DNA from: Archangiaceae bacterium
GTDB lineage: Bacteria > Myxococcota > Myxococcia > Myxococcales > Myxococcaceae
DNA length: 7,130 bases
Reading direction: 5' to 3'
Assembly (NCBI GenBank): GCA_023248915.1
Contig: JAHFDQ010000330.1
Location: 1-7,130, forward strand
Position 1 is the stretch's first letter; every line of letters starts with the position of its first letter. Of this stretch, positions 1 through 7,130 are shown piece by piece. The notes under the pieces are model-generated. The model searched no databases, had not been told where the DNA came from, and saw only the letters and a list, made by a program, of their open reading frames with translations. A program made the translations under genes and the position numbers.

Positions 1-349
1 GATGGCGGCGAAGCGGACGCCCGACTTCGTGCCGCTGTGCCACCCCATCGCGCTTTCCGCGGTCGAGGCCGAGGTCCGGCCGGTGCTCATCGGCGTCGAG
101 ATTCGGGTCGAGGCGAAGACGGTAGACCGCACCGGCGTCGAGATGGAAGCGCTGACCGGTGCGTGCGCGGCGGCGCTCACGGTCTACGACATGCTGAAGT
201 CTCTCGACCGGGGCATGGTCATCGAGAACGTGCAGCTCGACCACAAGAGTGGCGGCCGCACCGGCACCTGGGACCGTGCCTCGGCCCCGCCGCCGATTCC
301 GGCTCCGCCGAGAAAGCGCGCGAGCCCGCGGCGGCGCACGCGCAGCTAG
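1..349 (+). CDS. moaC: Cyclic pyranopterin monophosphate synthase MoaC, 5'-truncated by window edge
   Basis: MoaC acts in the cytoplasm in the first stage of molybdenum cofactor synthesis. With MoaA it turns GTP into cyclic pyranopterin monophosphate, MoaC doing the second step. The visible 115 residues match the family along nearly their whole length: AAKRTPDFVPLCHPIALS, then TGVEMEALTGACAAALTVYDM and KSGGRTG. By alignment from memory with E. coli MoaC (161 residues), the first visible Met corresponds to about residue 64, so it is internal and roughly 63 N-terminal residues lie outside the window, including the catalytic Lys equivalent to K51. The second catalytic pair, Asp128/Lys131 in E. 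coli, is visible as D63 and K66 of the fragment (YDMLK). After GTWDR there is an extra tail of about 23 Pro/Arg-rich residues, so the extreme C-terminus is unlike the core. The stop is TAG at 347-349. No terminator is evident before the hipBA promoter. The family call is secure. Confidence 0.95.
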   Translation, partial: MAAKRTPDFVPLCHPIALSAVEAEVRPVLIGVEIRVEAKTVDRTGVEMEALTGACAAALTVYDMLKSLDRGMVIENVQLDHKSGGRTGTWDRASAPPPIPAPPRKRASPRRRTRS

Positions 350-362
350 CTCTGGCACGCCT

Positions 363-390
363 TTGTCAACAGTAAGGGTTCATATATGAT
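363..390 (+). promoter_or_regulatory. Predicted sigma70-type promoter of hipBA
   Basis: A -35-like TTGTCA (363-368, one mismatch to TTGACA) is followed after 16 bp by a -10-like TATGAT (385-390, one mismatch to TATAAT). This would start transcription near 397, about 33 bases before the hipB ATG at 430. The site lies in a clearly AT-richer patch inside GC-rich surroundings, which makes a chance match less likely. Weak AGG (420-422) seven bases before the ATG is the only ribosome-binding signal seen. Confidence 0.6.
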
Positions 391-416
391 ACCCTAATGC
401 GTTACCGGGTTTCATA
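375..416. promoter_or_regulatory. Inverted repeats overlapping the -10 element: candidate HipB operator
   Basis: AGGGT (375-379) pairs with ACCCT (391-395). Between them lies the self-complementary decamer TCATATATGA (380-389). In addition TATGATACCC (385-394) is an inverted copy, with one mismatch, of GGGTTTCATA (407-416), 12 bp apart. The motif GGGTT(T)CATA therefore occurs three times: at 376-384 direct, at 385-394 inverted, and at 407-416 direct. HipB-type antitoxins are known to bind paired palindromic operators over their own promoter, so these copies are the natural candidates for autoregulation. That this HipB binds here is inference. Confidence 0.5.
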
Positions 417-429
417 GATAGGCCCTACC

Positions 430-762
430 ATGCGCTCCGCCGTCCTCGATGTCCTGCCGCAGAATGTCCGACGCTCACTCGCGAAGTTCGGGAAGGACCT
501 TGGCCTGGCCCGGCGAAAGCGCGGCTTGACCGTCCTGATGATGGCCGAGCGCCTTGCCGTCTCGAAGGGCACCTACCTACGTGCTGAGAAGGGCGACCCG
601 AGGGTGTCGCTGGGCGTCTACGCCATGGCGCTGTTCGTCCTAGGGTTTGGCGAGGCCTTCGGCGACCTCTTGGACGCGAGCCGCGACGAGCAGGGGCTGC
701 TGCTCGACGCCGAACGCCTGCCCAAGCGGGTGCGGGTGAAGAGGGAACCGAGCCCCCTATGA
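430..762 (+). CDS. hipB: HipB-like XRE-family antitoxin / transcriptional repressor
   Basis: The gene encodes a 110-residue helix-turn-helix protein, the expected antitoxin partner of the HipA-like kinase directly downstream. In this family the protein dimerises, binds operators in its own promoter, and holds the kinase inactive. The XRE-type helix-turn-helix is visible at about residues 33-72: LTVLMMAERLAVSKGTYLR supplies helices 2 and 3, followed by AEKGDPRVSLGVYAMALFVLG. An N-terminal arm of about 20 residues precedes it, and a charged C-terminal tail (LPKRVRVKR) follows, as in many antitoxins. The size is slightly larger than E. coli HipB (88 residues). Its stop codon overlaps the hipA start as ATGA (759-762), indicating translational coupling. 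The start at 430 follows the AT-rich promoter region at the expected distance, although the ribosome-binding site is poor. The class is clear; the precise subfamily is not. Confidence 0.85.
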   Translation: MRSAVLDVLPQNVRRSLAKFGKDLGLARRKRGLTVLMMAERLAVSKGTYLRAEKGDPRVSLGVYAMALFVLGFGEAFGDLLDASRDEQGLLLDAERLPKRVRVKREPSPL

Positions 763-2024
763 GGCGTACCCTGCGCGTCTACCTGGGCGAGCAACCGCGG
801 CAGCTGGGGACGCTGCGCTACGACACGGACGGGGCTCGCGAAAGCGCGTCGTTCGACTATGACCCGACGTGGCTCGCGACGAAGGACCGCTTCGCGATCG
901 AACCGGGCCTGCCGCTCGTGGTCGGCGCACAGTTCCACCGAAAGGCTCACGACGGGTCCGTATTCCACGCCGCGATCGCCGACTCCGAGCCAGACGGCTG
1001 GGGGCGCCGCGTCATCTTGCGCGACCACGCCAAGCGAAGGGCGCGGGTGCGCCGCGCGGGCAGGCAGGTCGACAGCAAACCGCTCGACGCGCTCGACTTC
1101 CTTCTCGCGGTCGATGACTTCAGCCGCGTTGGGGCGCTCCGCTTCCAGGACGCGGACGGCGTCTTCCAGCGCGCGTCTGAGCCGGGCCGCCGCACGGCCC
1201 CGCTCCTCGTCGAGCTCGAGCACCTGCTCGCCGCCACGCGCGCGGTCGAGACCCACACCGAGAGCGCCGCCGACCTCGAGTACCTCCGCGGCCGCGGGAC
1301 TTCGCTCGGGGGCATGCGGCCGAAGTGCACCGTCGTCGACGACGCCGGGCGCCTGTCGATCGGCAAGTTTCCCAGCGTCACCGACGAGCGGCCGGTGACG
1401 AAGGGCGAAGTCCTGGCGATGAAATTGGCAGCGGCGGCCGGCATCAGGGTCGCGGAAGCGAAACTGGTCGTGAGCGACCGGACTCCGGTCGCCGTCATCC
1501 GGCGCTTTGACCGAAGCCCCAAGGGCGAACGGCTGCCGTTCATCTCGGCCGCCACCCTGCTCGGGGTCGAACACGGCGACCCAGATCAGCACACCTACAC
1601 CGAGATCGTGGACGCCCTGCGCGTTCACGGCGCCGCGGCGCAGACCGACATCGAAGAACTGTGGCGCCGCGTCGCGTTCTCGGTCCTCATCACGAACGTC
1701 GATGATCACCTGCGGAACCACGGCTTCCTGCACGTCGAACGTGGGAAGTGGCGGCTCTCACCCGCCTTCGATCTCAACCCGTTTCCCGACCGGGCCCGCG
1801 AGCTGAAGACCTGGATATCCGAGGAAGCCGGCCCGGAGGCGACGGTCGATTCGGTGCTGTCCGTCGCGCCGTACTTTCGAATCGCGTACAGGCGCGCCAA
1901 GGAAGTCCTGGCCGACGTCGAGACGGCGGTGAAGGGGTGGCGAAGACTGGGCCGAACAATCGGCATGACGTCCGCCGAGCTCGACCAGTTCGCAGACGCC
2001 TTCGAGCACTCCGAGCGCTTGTGA
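759..2024 (+). CDS. hipA: HipA-like serine/threonine kinase toxin
   Basis: The gene encodes a 421-residue HipA-family kinase, the toxin half of a type II toxin-antitoxin pair. E. coli HipA (440 residues) phosphorylates glutamyl-tRNA synthetase, stalls translation and promotes persistence; the target here is unknown. The N-terminal HipA_N region (about 1-135) includes SEPDGWGRR. The Gly-rich loop is TSLGGMRPK (181-189), where S182 aligns with the E. coli autophosphorylation site Ser150. IGKFP (201-205) gives K203, equivalent to the ATP-binding Lys181. EVLAMKLAAAAGI and VIRRFDR (247-252) are family signatures. The catalytic loop NVDDHLRNHG carries D315 and N320, and SPAFDLNP carries the metal-binding D338. 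The spacings D315-N320 and D315-D338 equal those of E. coli D309-N314 and D309-D332. All key kinase residues are present, so it should be active. It overlaps the antitoxin gene by four bases. The long reading frame on the opposite strand is a shadow. Confidence 0.93.
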   Translation: MRRTLRVYLGEQPRQLGTLRYDTDGARESASFDYDPTWLATKDRFAIEPGLPLVVGAQFHRKAHDGSVFHAAIADSEPDGWGRRVILRDHAKRRARVRRAGRQVDSKPLDALDFLLAVDDFSRVGALRFQDADGVFQRASEPGRRTAPLLVELEHLLAATRAVETHTESAADLEYLRGRGTSLGGMRPKCTVVDDAGRLSIGKFPSVTDERPVTKGEVLAMKLAAAAGIRVAEAKLVVSDRTPVAVIRRFDRSPKGERLPFISAATLLGVEHGDPDQHTYTEIVDALRVHGAAAQTDIEELWRRVAFSVLITNVDDHLRNHGFLHVERGKWRLSPAFDLNPFPDRARELKTWISEEAGPEATVDSVLSVAPYFRIAYRRAKEVLADVETAVKGWRRLGRTIGMTSAELDQFADAFEHSERL

Positions 2025-2035
2025 CGCGCCCCCGT

Positions 2036-2054
2036 GCCGGGCCTCGCCCCCGGC
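2036..2054. terminator. GC hairpin between convergent hipA and VIT/VWA genes
   Basis: GCCGGG (2036-2041) and CCCGGC (2049-2054) form a perfect 6-bp stem with a 7-base loop, exactly in the 36-bp gap between two opposing stop codons. Position and symmetry suit a bidirectional terminator. There is no T-run on either side, so a classic intrinsic terminator is not shown, and such stems also arise by chance at this GC content. Confidence 0.35.
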
Positions 2055-2060
2055 TTCAGG

Positions 2061-5081
<3,021 letters not shown>

Positions 5082-5087
<6 letters not shown>

Positions 5088-5101
5088 TCGGACTCCAGGT
5101 G
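5082..5101 (-). promoter_or_regulatory. Ribosome-binding site deciding the VIT/VWA start
   Basis: Read on the minus strand, CCTGGAGTCCGAATG places GGAG five bases before the ATG at 5087. This is one of the best Shine-Dalgarno matches in the window. Together with the signal peptide that follows, it fixes this start rather than any upstream codon in the same open frame. Confidence 0.6.
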
Positions 5102-5164
5102 ATTTCGTTCCGCGGCAGCAGACCACGAGGCTCGAGGGCCGCCCAGCGACTTCGCGCGTGTCGC

Positions 5165-5719
5165 TCAGCGCTCGGAGTTGAGCCGCTCGAACAGGAATGC
5201 CACCAGCACCAGCGAGTGGGTGATGGCGCCTTCCCTGACCAGCCCCGGCAGGCGGTCGCGGTCGACGAGCTCGACGGCGATGTCCTCGGCCGCGTCGGGG
5301 TGGGGAAGGCCCACGCGGACGCAGTCCTCGGCCAGGAAGCTCCAGGTGCGGTTGGCCTGGAGGGCGGGGTTGGGGTGGCACGAGCCCAGCGCCACCACCC
5401 GGCCCGGGCGGTAGCCGGTCTCTTCCTCGAGCTCGCGCGCGGCGCTGACCTCGGGCGCTTCGCCCGGTTCGGTCATTCCGCCCGGAATCTCGAGCGTCTC
5501 GTCCCACACCCCGAAGCGGAACTGGCGGATGAGGACGACCTTCCCCTCGCGAGTCACCGGGATGATGTTCACCCAGTCGGGGGCTTCGATGAGGACGCGG
5601 GGGTGCTCGGTGCCGTCGCGCGGGTCGGCGACCTTCACCTCGCGTACCTTGAGGACGTGGTAGTCGGTGGCAGGCCCCTCGGACAGGCGGCGCCAGGGGA
5701 GAATGGGCCGGGCGCTCAT
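5165..5719 (-). CDS. NUDIX hydrolase, ADP-ribose pyrophosphatase-like
   Basis: The gene encodes a 184-residue cytoplasmic NUDIX enzyme. The Nudix box is a perfect match to GX5EX7REUXEEXGU at residues 81-103: G81, E87, R95, E96, E99, E100, G102, with Tyr103 as the closing hydrophobic. The glutamates bind the catalytic Mg2+ or Mn2+. Upstream, VVLIRQFRFGVWDETLEIPGG is typical of the ADP-ribose/nucleotide-sugar diphosphatase branch (NudF/Nudt5-like), where the RQFR strand and EIPGG precede the box. HPNPALQANRTWSFLA after the box also fits that branch. The expected reaction is hydrolysis of a nucleoside diphosphate linked to another moiety, ADP-ribose being the likeliest substrate by resemblance; this is not proven by the sequence. 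The start ATG overlaps the stop of the upstream small gene (ATGA, 5716-5719), so the two are probably translated together. The downstream VIT/VWA gene follows 77 bp later on the same strand. Confidence 0.9.
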   Translation of the reverse strand: MSARPILPWRRLSEGPATDYHVLKVREVKVADPRDGTEHPRVLIEAPDWVNIIPVTREGKVVLIRQFRFGVWDETLEIPGGMTEPGEAPEVSAARELEEETGYRPGRVVALGSCHPNPALQANRTWSFLAEDCVRVGLPHPDAAEDIAVELVDRDRLPGLVREGAITHSLVLVAFLFERLNSER

Positions 5720-6000
5720 CGCACCCCCGGGCCGGGGGCGCGGCGGCGGCCCAATTCGGCCCGGAACGCCATCTGCGCCGAGAGCAGCCCGGCGAGGATT
5801 CCGTCTTCGTAGTCGAACGACGGGTGGGCCTTGAGCGCTGGGTAGTCGTTGGGGTTCAGCACGTCTTCCGAGCTGATGTGCGGCACGGCTTCGCGGGCCA
5901 GCCGCAGCACCTTCTCGCGCTGCTGGCGAATCATCTGGTCGAAGAGCGCGAGGGCGGCCTGCTCTATCGGTTGGGCGACGTCGGACGTGGAAGGGGTCAC
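5716..6000 (-). CDS. Small conserved-looking protein of unknown function, coupled to NUDIX gene
   Basis: I do not recognise this family. From the GTG at 6000 the product is 94 residues. That start is preferred because AGGA lies nine bases upstream; the alternative ATG at 6090 would add about 30 Pro/Gly/Ala-rich residues and nearly reach the divergent gene's start. The product looks like a real soluble, acidic-to-neutral helical protein. A first amphipathic helix covers about residues 10-40 (IEQAALALFDQMIRQQREKV, then LRLAREAVPH). The next block, ISSEDVLNPNDYPALKAHPSFDYEDG, is the kind of motif that tends to be conserved. A second helix (ILAGLLSAQMAFRAEL) and a basic tail (GRRRAPGPGVR) follow. 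There is no signal peptide, membrane segment or Cys. Its stop overlaps the NUDIX start by ATGA, which suggests co-translation and perhaps a shared function. Confidence 0.7.
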   Translation of the reverse strand: MTPSTSDVAQPIEQAALALFDQMIRQQREKVLRLAREAVPHISSEDVLNPNDYPALKAHPSFDYEDGILAGLLSAQMAFRAELGRRRAPGPGVR

Positions 6001-6053
6001 GCCGGCGAGTCCTATCGCGCCGGGGCTCCGTGCGCCACGGAAGGGGCAGGGCA

Positions 6054-6075
6054 GGGGCCCGTGAAATCCGGCCCC
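6054..6075. repeat. Short GC inverted repeat in the divergent intergenic region
   Basis: GGGGCC (6054-6059) and GGCCCC (6070-6075) are separated by 10 bases, lying between the divergent small gene (start 6000) and the CoA-binding gene (start 6096). It could be an operator or a hairpin in a leader transcript. In DNA this GC-rich such repeats are common, so the support is weak. Downstream of it TACACA (6084-6089) could act as a poor -10 element for the plus-strand gene. Confidence 0.25.
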
Positions 6076-6095
6076 AGGGGCGTTACACAAGCCGA

Positions 6096-6533
6096 ATGGA
6101 AAACCTCATCGAGGACGACGCGGGCATTCGTCAGCTCTTGTCCCGGACGAAGCGCGTGGCGGTGCTCGGCATCAAGACCGAGCAGCAAGCCGGCCAGGCC
6201 GCCTTCTACGTGGCCGAGTACCTGGTGAGCGCCGGGCTCGAGGTGGTGCCGGTGCCGGTCTACTTCCCCGAGGTGAAGGAGATTCTCGGTCGGCCCGTGT
6301 ACCGCCGGCTCACCGACGTGCCGGGCGAAATCGACCTGGTGGACGTCTTCCGGAAACCGTCCGACATCGACGCGCACCTGCCGGACCTCTTGGCGAAGAA
6401 GCCGAAGGCGGTCTGGTTTCAGTCGGGCATTCGAAACGACGCCGCGGCCGAGGCGTTGGCCAAGGCCGGCATTCAGGTGGTGCAGGACCGCTGCCTGATG
6501 GTCGAGTACCGGAAGCAAAAGCGCGGCGACTGA
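6096..6533 (+). CDS. CoA-binding domain protein, YccU-like
   Basis: The gene encodes 145 residues forming a single Rossmann-type CoA-binding domain (CoA_binding_2 family), the same size class as E. coli YccU (about 137 residues). KRVAVLGIKTEQQAGQAAFY (19-38) is the nucleotide-binding strand-loop-helix. EVVPVPVYFPEVKEILGRPV follows, then LTDVPGEIDLVDVFRKP (72-88), a family signature. VWFQSGIRNDAAAE (106-119) and VVQDRCLMVEY (128-138) carry the conserved late Cys at residue 133. The domain resembles the CoA-binding part of succinyl-CoA synthetase alpha, but no catalytic partner is attached; stand-alone members are thought to bind CoA or acyl-CoA, and their cellular role is not settled. The ATG at 6096 is chosen because family homology starts soon after it; the frame is open further upstream but the extra residues are Arg/Gly-rich. 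No Shine-Dalgarno is visible, so a leaderless or weak start is possible. It ends 6 bp before the stop of the convergent beta-helix gene. Confidence 0.9.
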   Translation: MENLIEDDAGIRQLLSRTKRVAVLGIKTEQQAGQAAFYVAEYLVSAGLEVVPVPVYFPEVKEILGRPVYRRLTDVPGEIDLVDVFRKPSDIDAHLPDLLAKKPKAVWFQSGIRNDAAAEALAKAGIQVVQDRCLMVEYRKQKRGD

Positions 6534-6539
6534 AGCCGC

Positions 6540-7130
6540 CTACGGTTCGTCCGCCCCCGCCGAGGGTGTCGCCGGCCGTGCCTGGCCGTCGATGTCGGTG
6601 GGAGGGTACGCGGACGGGTCGCCCTTGCCCTTGGCCACGGTGTCCGAGGCGCTGAGGTGGTAGTCGGGGACCTGGCCGTTCTGGTAGCCGGGGTTTGGCG
6701 TCGGCCCGACGAAGGCTGGGCTTCCGGTAGTCGCATTCGTCCCGCAAGTCGACGACCCCGGAATGAAGACGTTGTGCGAGTACGAGGCGTACCCCACGCA
6801 GGAAGTGCCGAGGATGTTGCCGGTCACCTGGGCCGACGCTCCGGCGCCGAGGGTGACGCTGGCGTTCATCGCCAGCCACCCCAGGATGGTGTTGTACCGG
6901 ATGAGGTTCGTCCCTCCGAGCGCGTCGCCGGTGCCCAGCAGGTTCACCGCCGCCCCCGGGGTAATCACGTCCTGGAAGAAGTTGTTCTCGATCACCAGGT
7001 CGTCGAGGGTGTCGCGAAACGGGCGGGCCATGATGTTGCTCGTCGCGCAGTTGTAGAAGCGCGAGTTCTTGATGGTGATGGCGTGGCCGGAAAGTATCTG
7101 CAGGCAGTCGACGTGGCGCCCAGCCGTCGG
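6540..7130 (-). CDS. Right-handed parallel beta-helix protein, C-terminal part (5' end beyond window)
   Basis: The frame stays open from its TAG stop (6540-6542) through the right edge, so 196 C-terminal residues are visible; an internal Met at 7031 is not the likely start, because the 33 codons upstream of it continue the same fold (HVDCLQILSGHAITIKNSRF). Repeating coils of a pectate-lyase-like beta-helix are visible: ITIKNSRFYNCATSN, LDDLVIENNFFQDV, TNLIRYNTILGWLAMNASV, SAQVTGNILGTSC, SYSHNVFI. Each has the Asn-rich N-x-F/I turns of this fold. The C-terminal block DYHLSASDTVAKGKGDPS, then TDIDGQARP and SAGADEP, is typical of secreted beta-helix proteins ending with an 'asp-rich GADE' cap. 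The family includes polysaccharide lyases and surface or adhesion proteins. The visible part carries no recognisable catalytic set, so no enzyme activity is assigned. Cys residues at positions 9, 28 and further on suit an exported protein. Confidence 0.82.
   Translation of the reverse strand, partial: PTAGRHVDCLQILSGHAITIKNSRFYNCATSNIMARPFRDTLDDLVIENNFFQDVITPGAAVNLLGTGDALGGTNLIRYNTILGWLAMNASVTLGAGASAQVTGNILGTSCVGYASYSHNVFIPGSSTCGTNATTGSPAFVGPTPNPGYQNGQVPDYHLSASDTVAKGKGDPSAYPPTDIDGQARPATPSAGADEP

Noticed and set aside
618..1733. 371-residue open frame on the minus strand across hipB and hipA
   Set aside because: It is antisense to two genes with clear family motifs, is rich in Arg/Ala/Val without domain signatures, and results from GC-biased codon use.
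5088..5507. N-terminal extension of the VIT/VWA protein to 5507
   Set aside because: The added 140 residues are low-complexity, overlap the NUDIX gene in another frame, and would bury a good signal peptide and ribosome-binding site.
5716..5760. GC-rich palindrome-like run near the end of the small gene
   Set aside because: It lies inside the coding sequence for the basic tail of the small protein and is explained by codon use.
6001..6090. Longer start at 6090 for the small gene
   Set aside because: The added residues are Gly/Pro/Ala-rich, reach to within 6 bases of the divergent gene's start, and the GTG at 6000 has a better ribosome-binding site.
6030..6095. Longer start at 6030 for the CoA-binding protein
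   Set aside because: The extra 22 residues are Arg/Gly-rich and outside the family fold, which begins just after the ATG at 6096.

Overview
The window is GC-rich (clearly above 60% by eye) and densely coded. It carries seven genes on both strands, two of them cut by the window edges. The combination of high GC, a secreted VIT/VWA/TPR/DUF2135 protein, a secreted-type beta-helix protein and a paired small conserved gene plus NUDIX hydrolase suggests a Myxococcota-like (deltaproteobacterial) chromosome. That placement is inference from architecture and composition; no rRNA or other taxonomic marker is present.

Left part, plus strand: the 3' two-thirds of a molybdenum cofactor gene (moaC) runs in from the left edge. 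After an 80-bp AT-richer gap comes a two-gene type II toxin-antitoxin operon of the HipB/HipA kind (430-2024). The two reading frames overlap as ATGA. The gap holds a good sigma70-like promoter (TTGTCA-16 bp-TATGAT) whose -10 element lies inside overlapping inverted repeats, which is the arrangement expected for autorepression by the antitoxin.

Middle, minus strand: an apparent three-gene operon is transcribed right to left. It starts with a small conserved-looking protein (6000-5716), which overlaps by ATGA a NUDIX hydrolase (5719-5165). After 77 bp follows a large exported protein (5087-2061) with a signal peptide, a VIT domain, a VWA domain with a MIDAS-type metal site, a long disordered Pro/Ala linker, TPR-like helices and a C-terminal DUF2135-like beta domain. 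It meets hipA tail to tail across 36 bp containing a GC hairpin.

Right part: a YccU-like CoA-binding protein (6096-6533, plus) diverges from the small gene and converges, with only 6 bp between stop codons, on a right-handed beta-helix protein (minus strand) that runs off the right edge.

The genes do not form one obvious pathway. The window looks like an ordinary chromosomal stretch with one mobile-type module (hipBA) next to moaC. The items most worth a second look are the hipBA operator region, the VIT/VWA/TPR/DUF2135 protein, and the small unknown gene fused by translational overlap to the NUDIX gene. There is no tRNA, rRNA, CRISPR array or insertion sequence that I can see, and no gene-free stretch longer than 100 bp.
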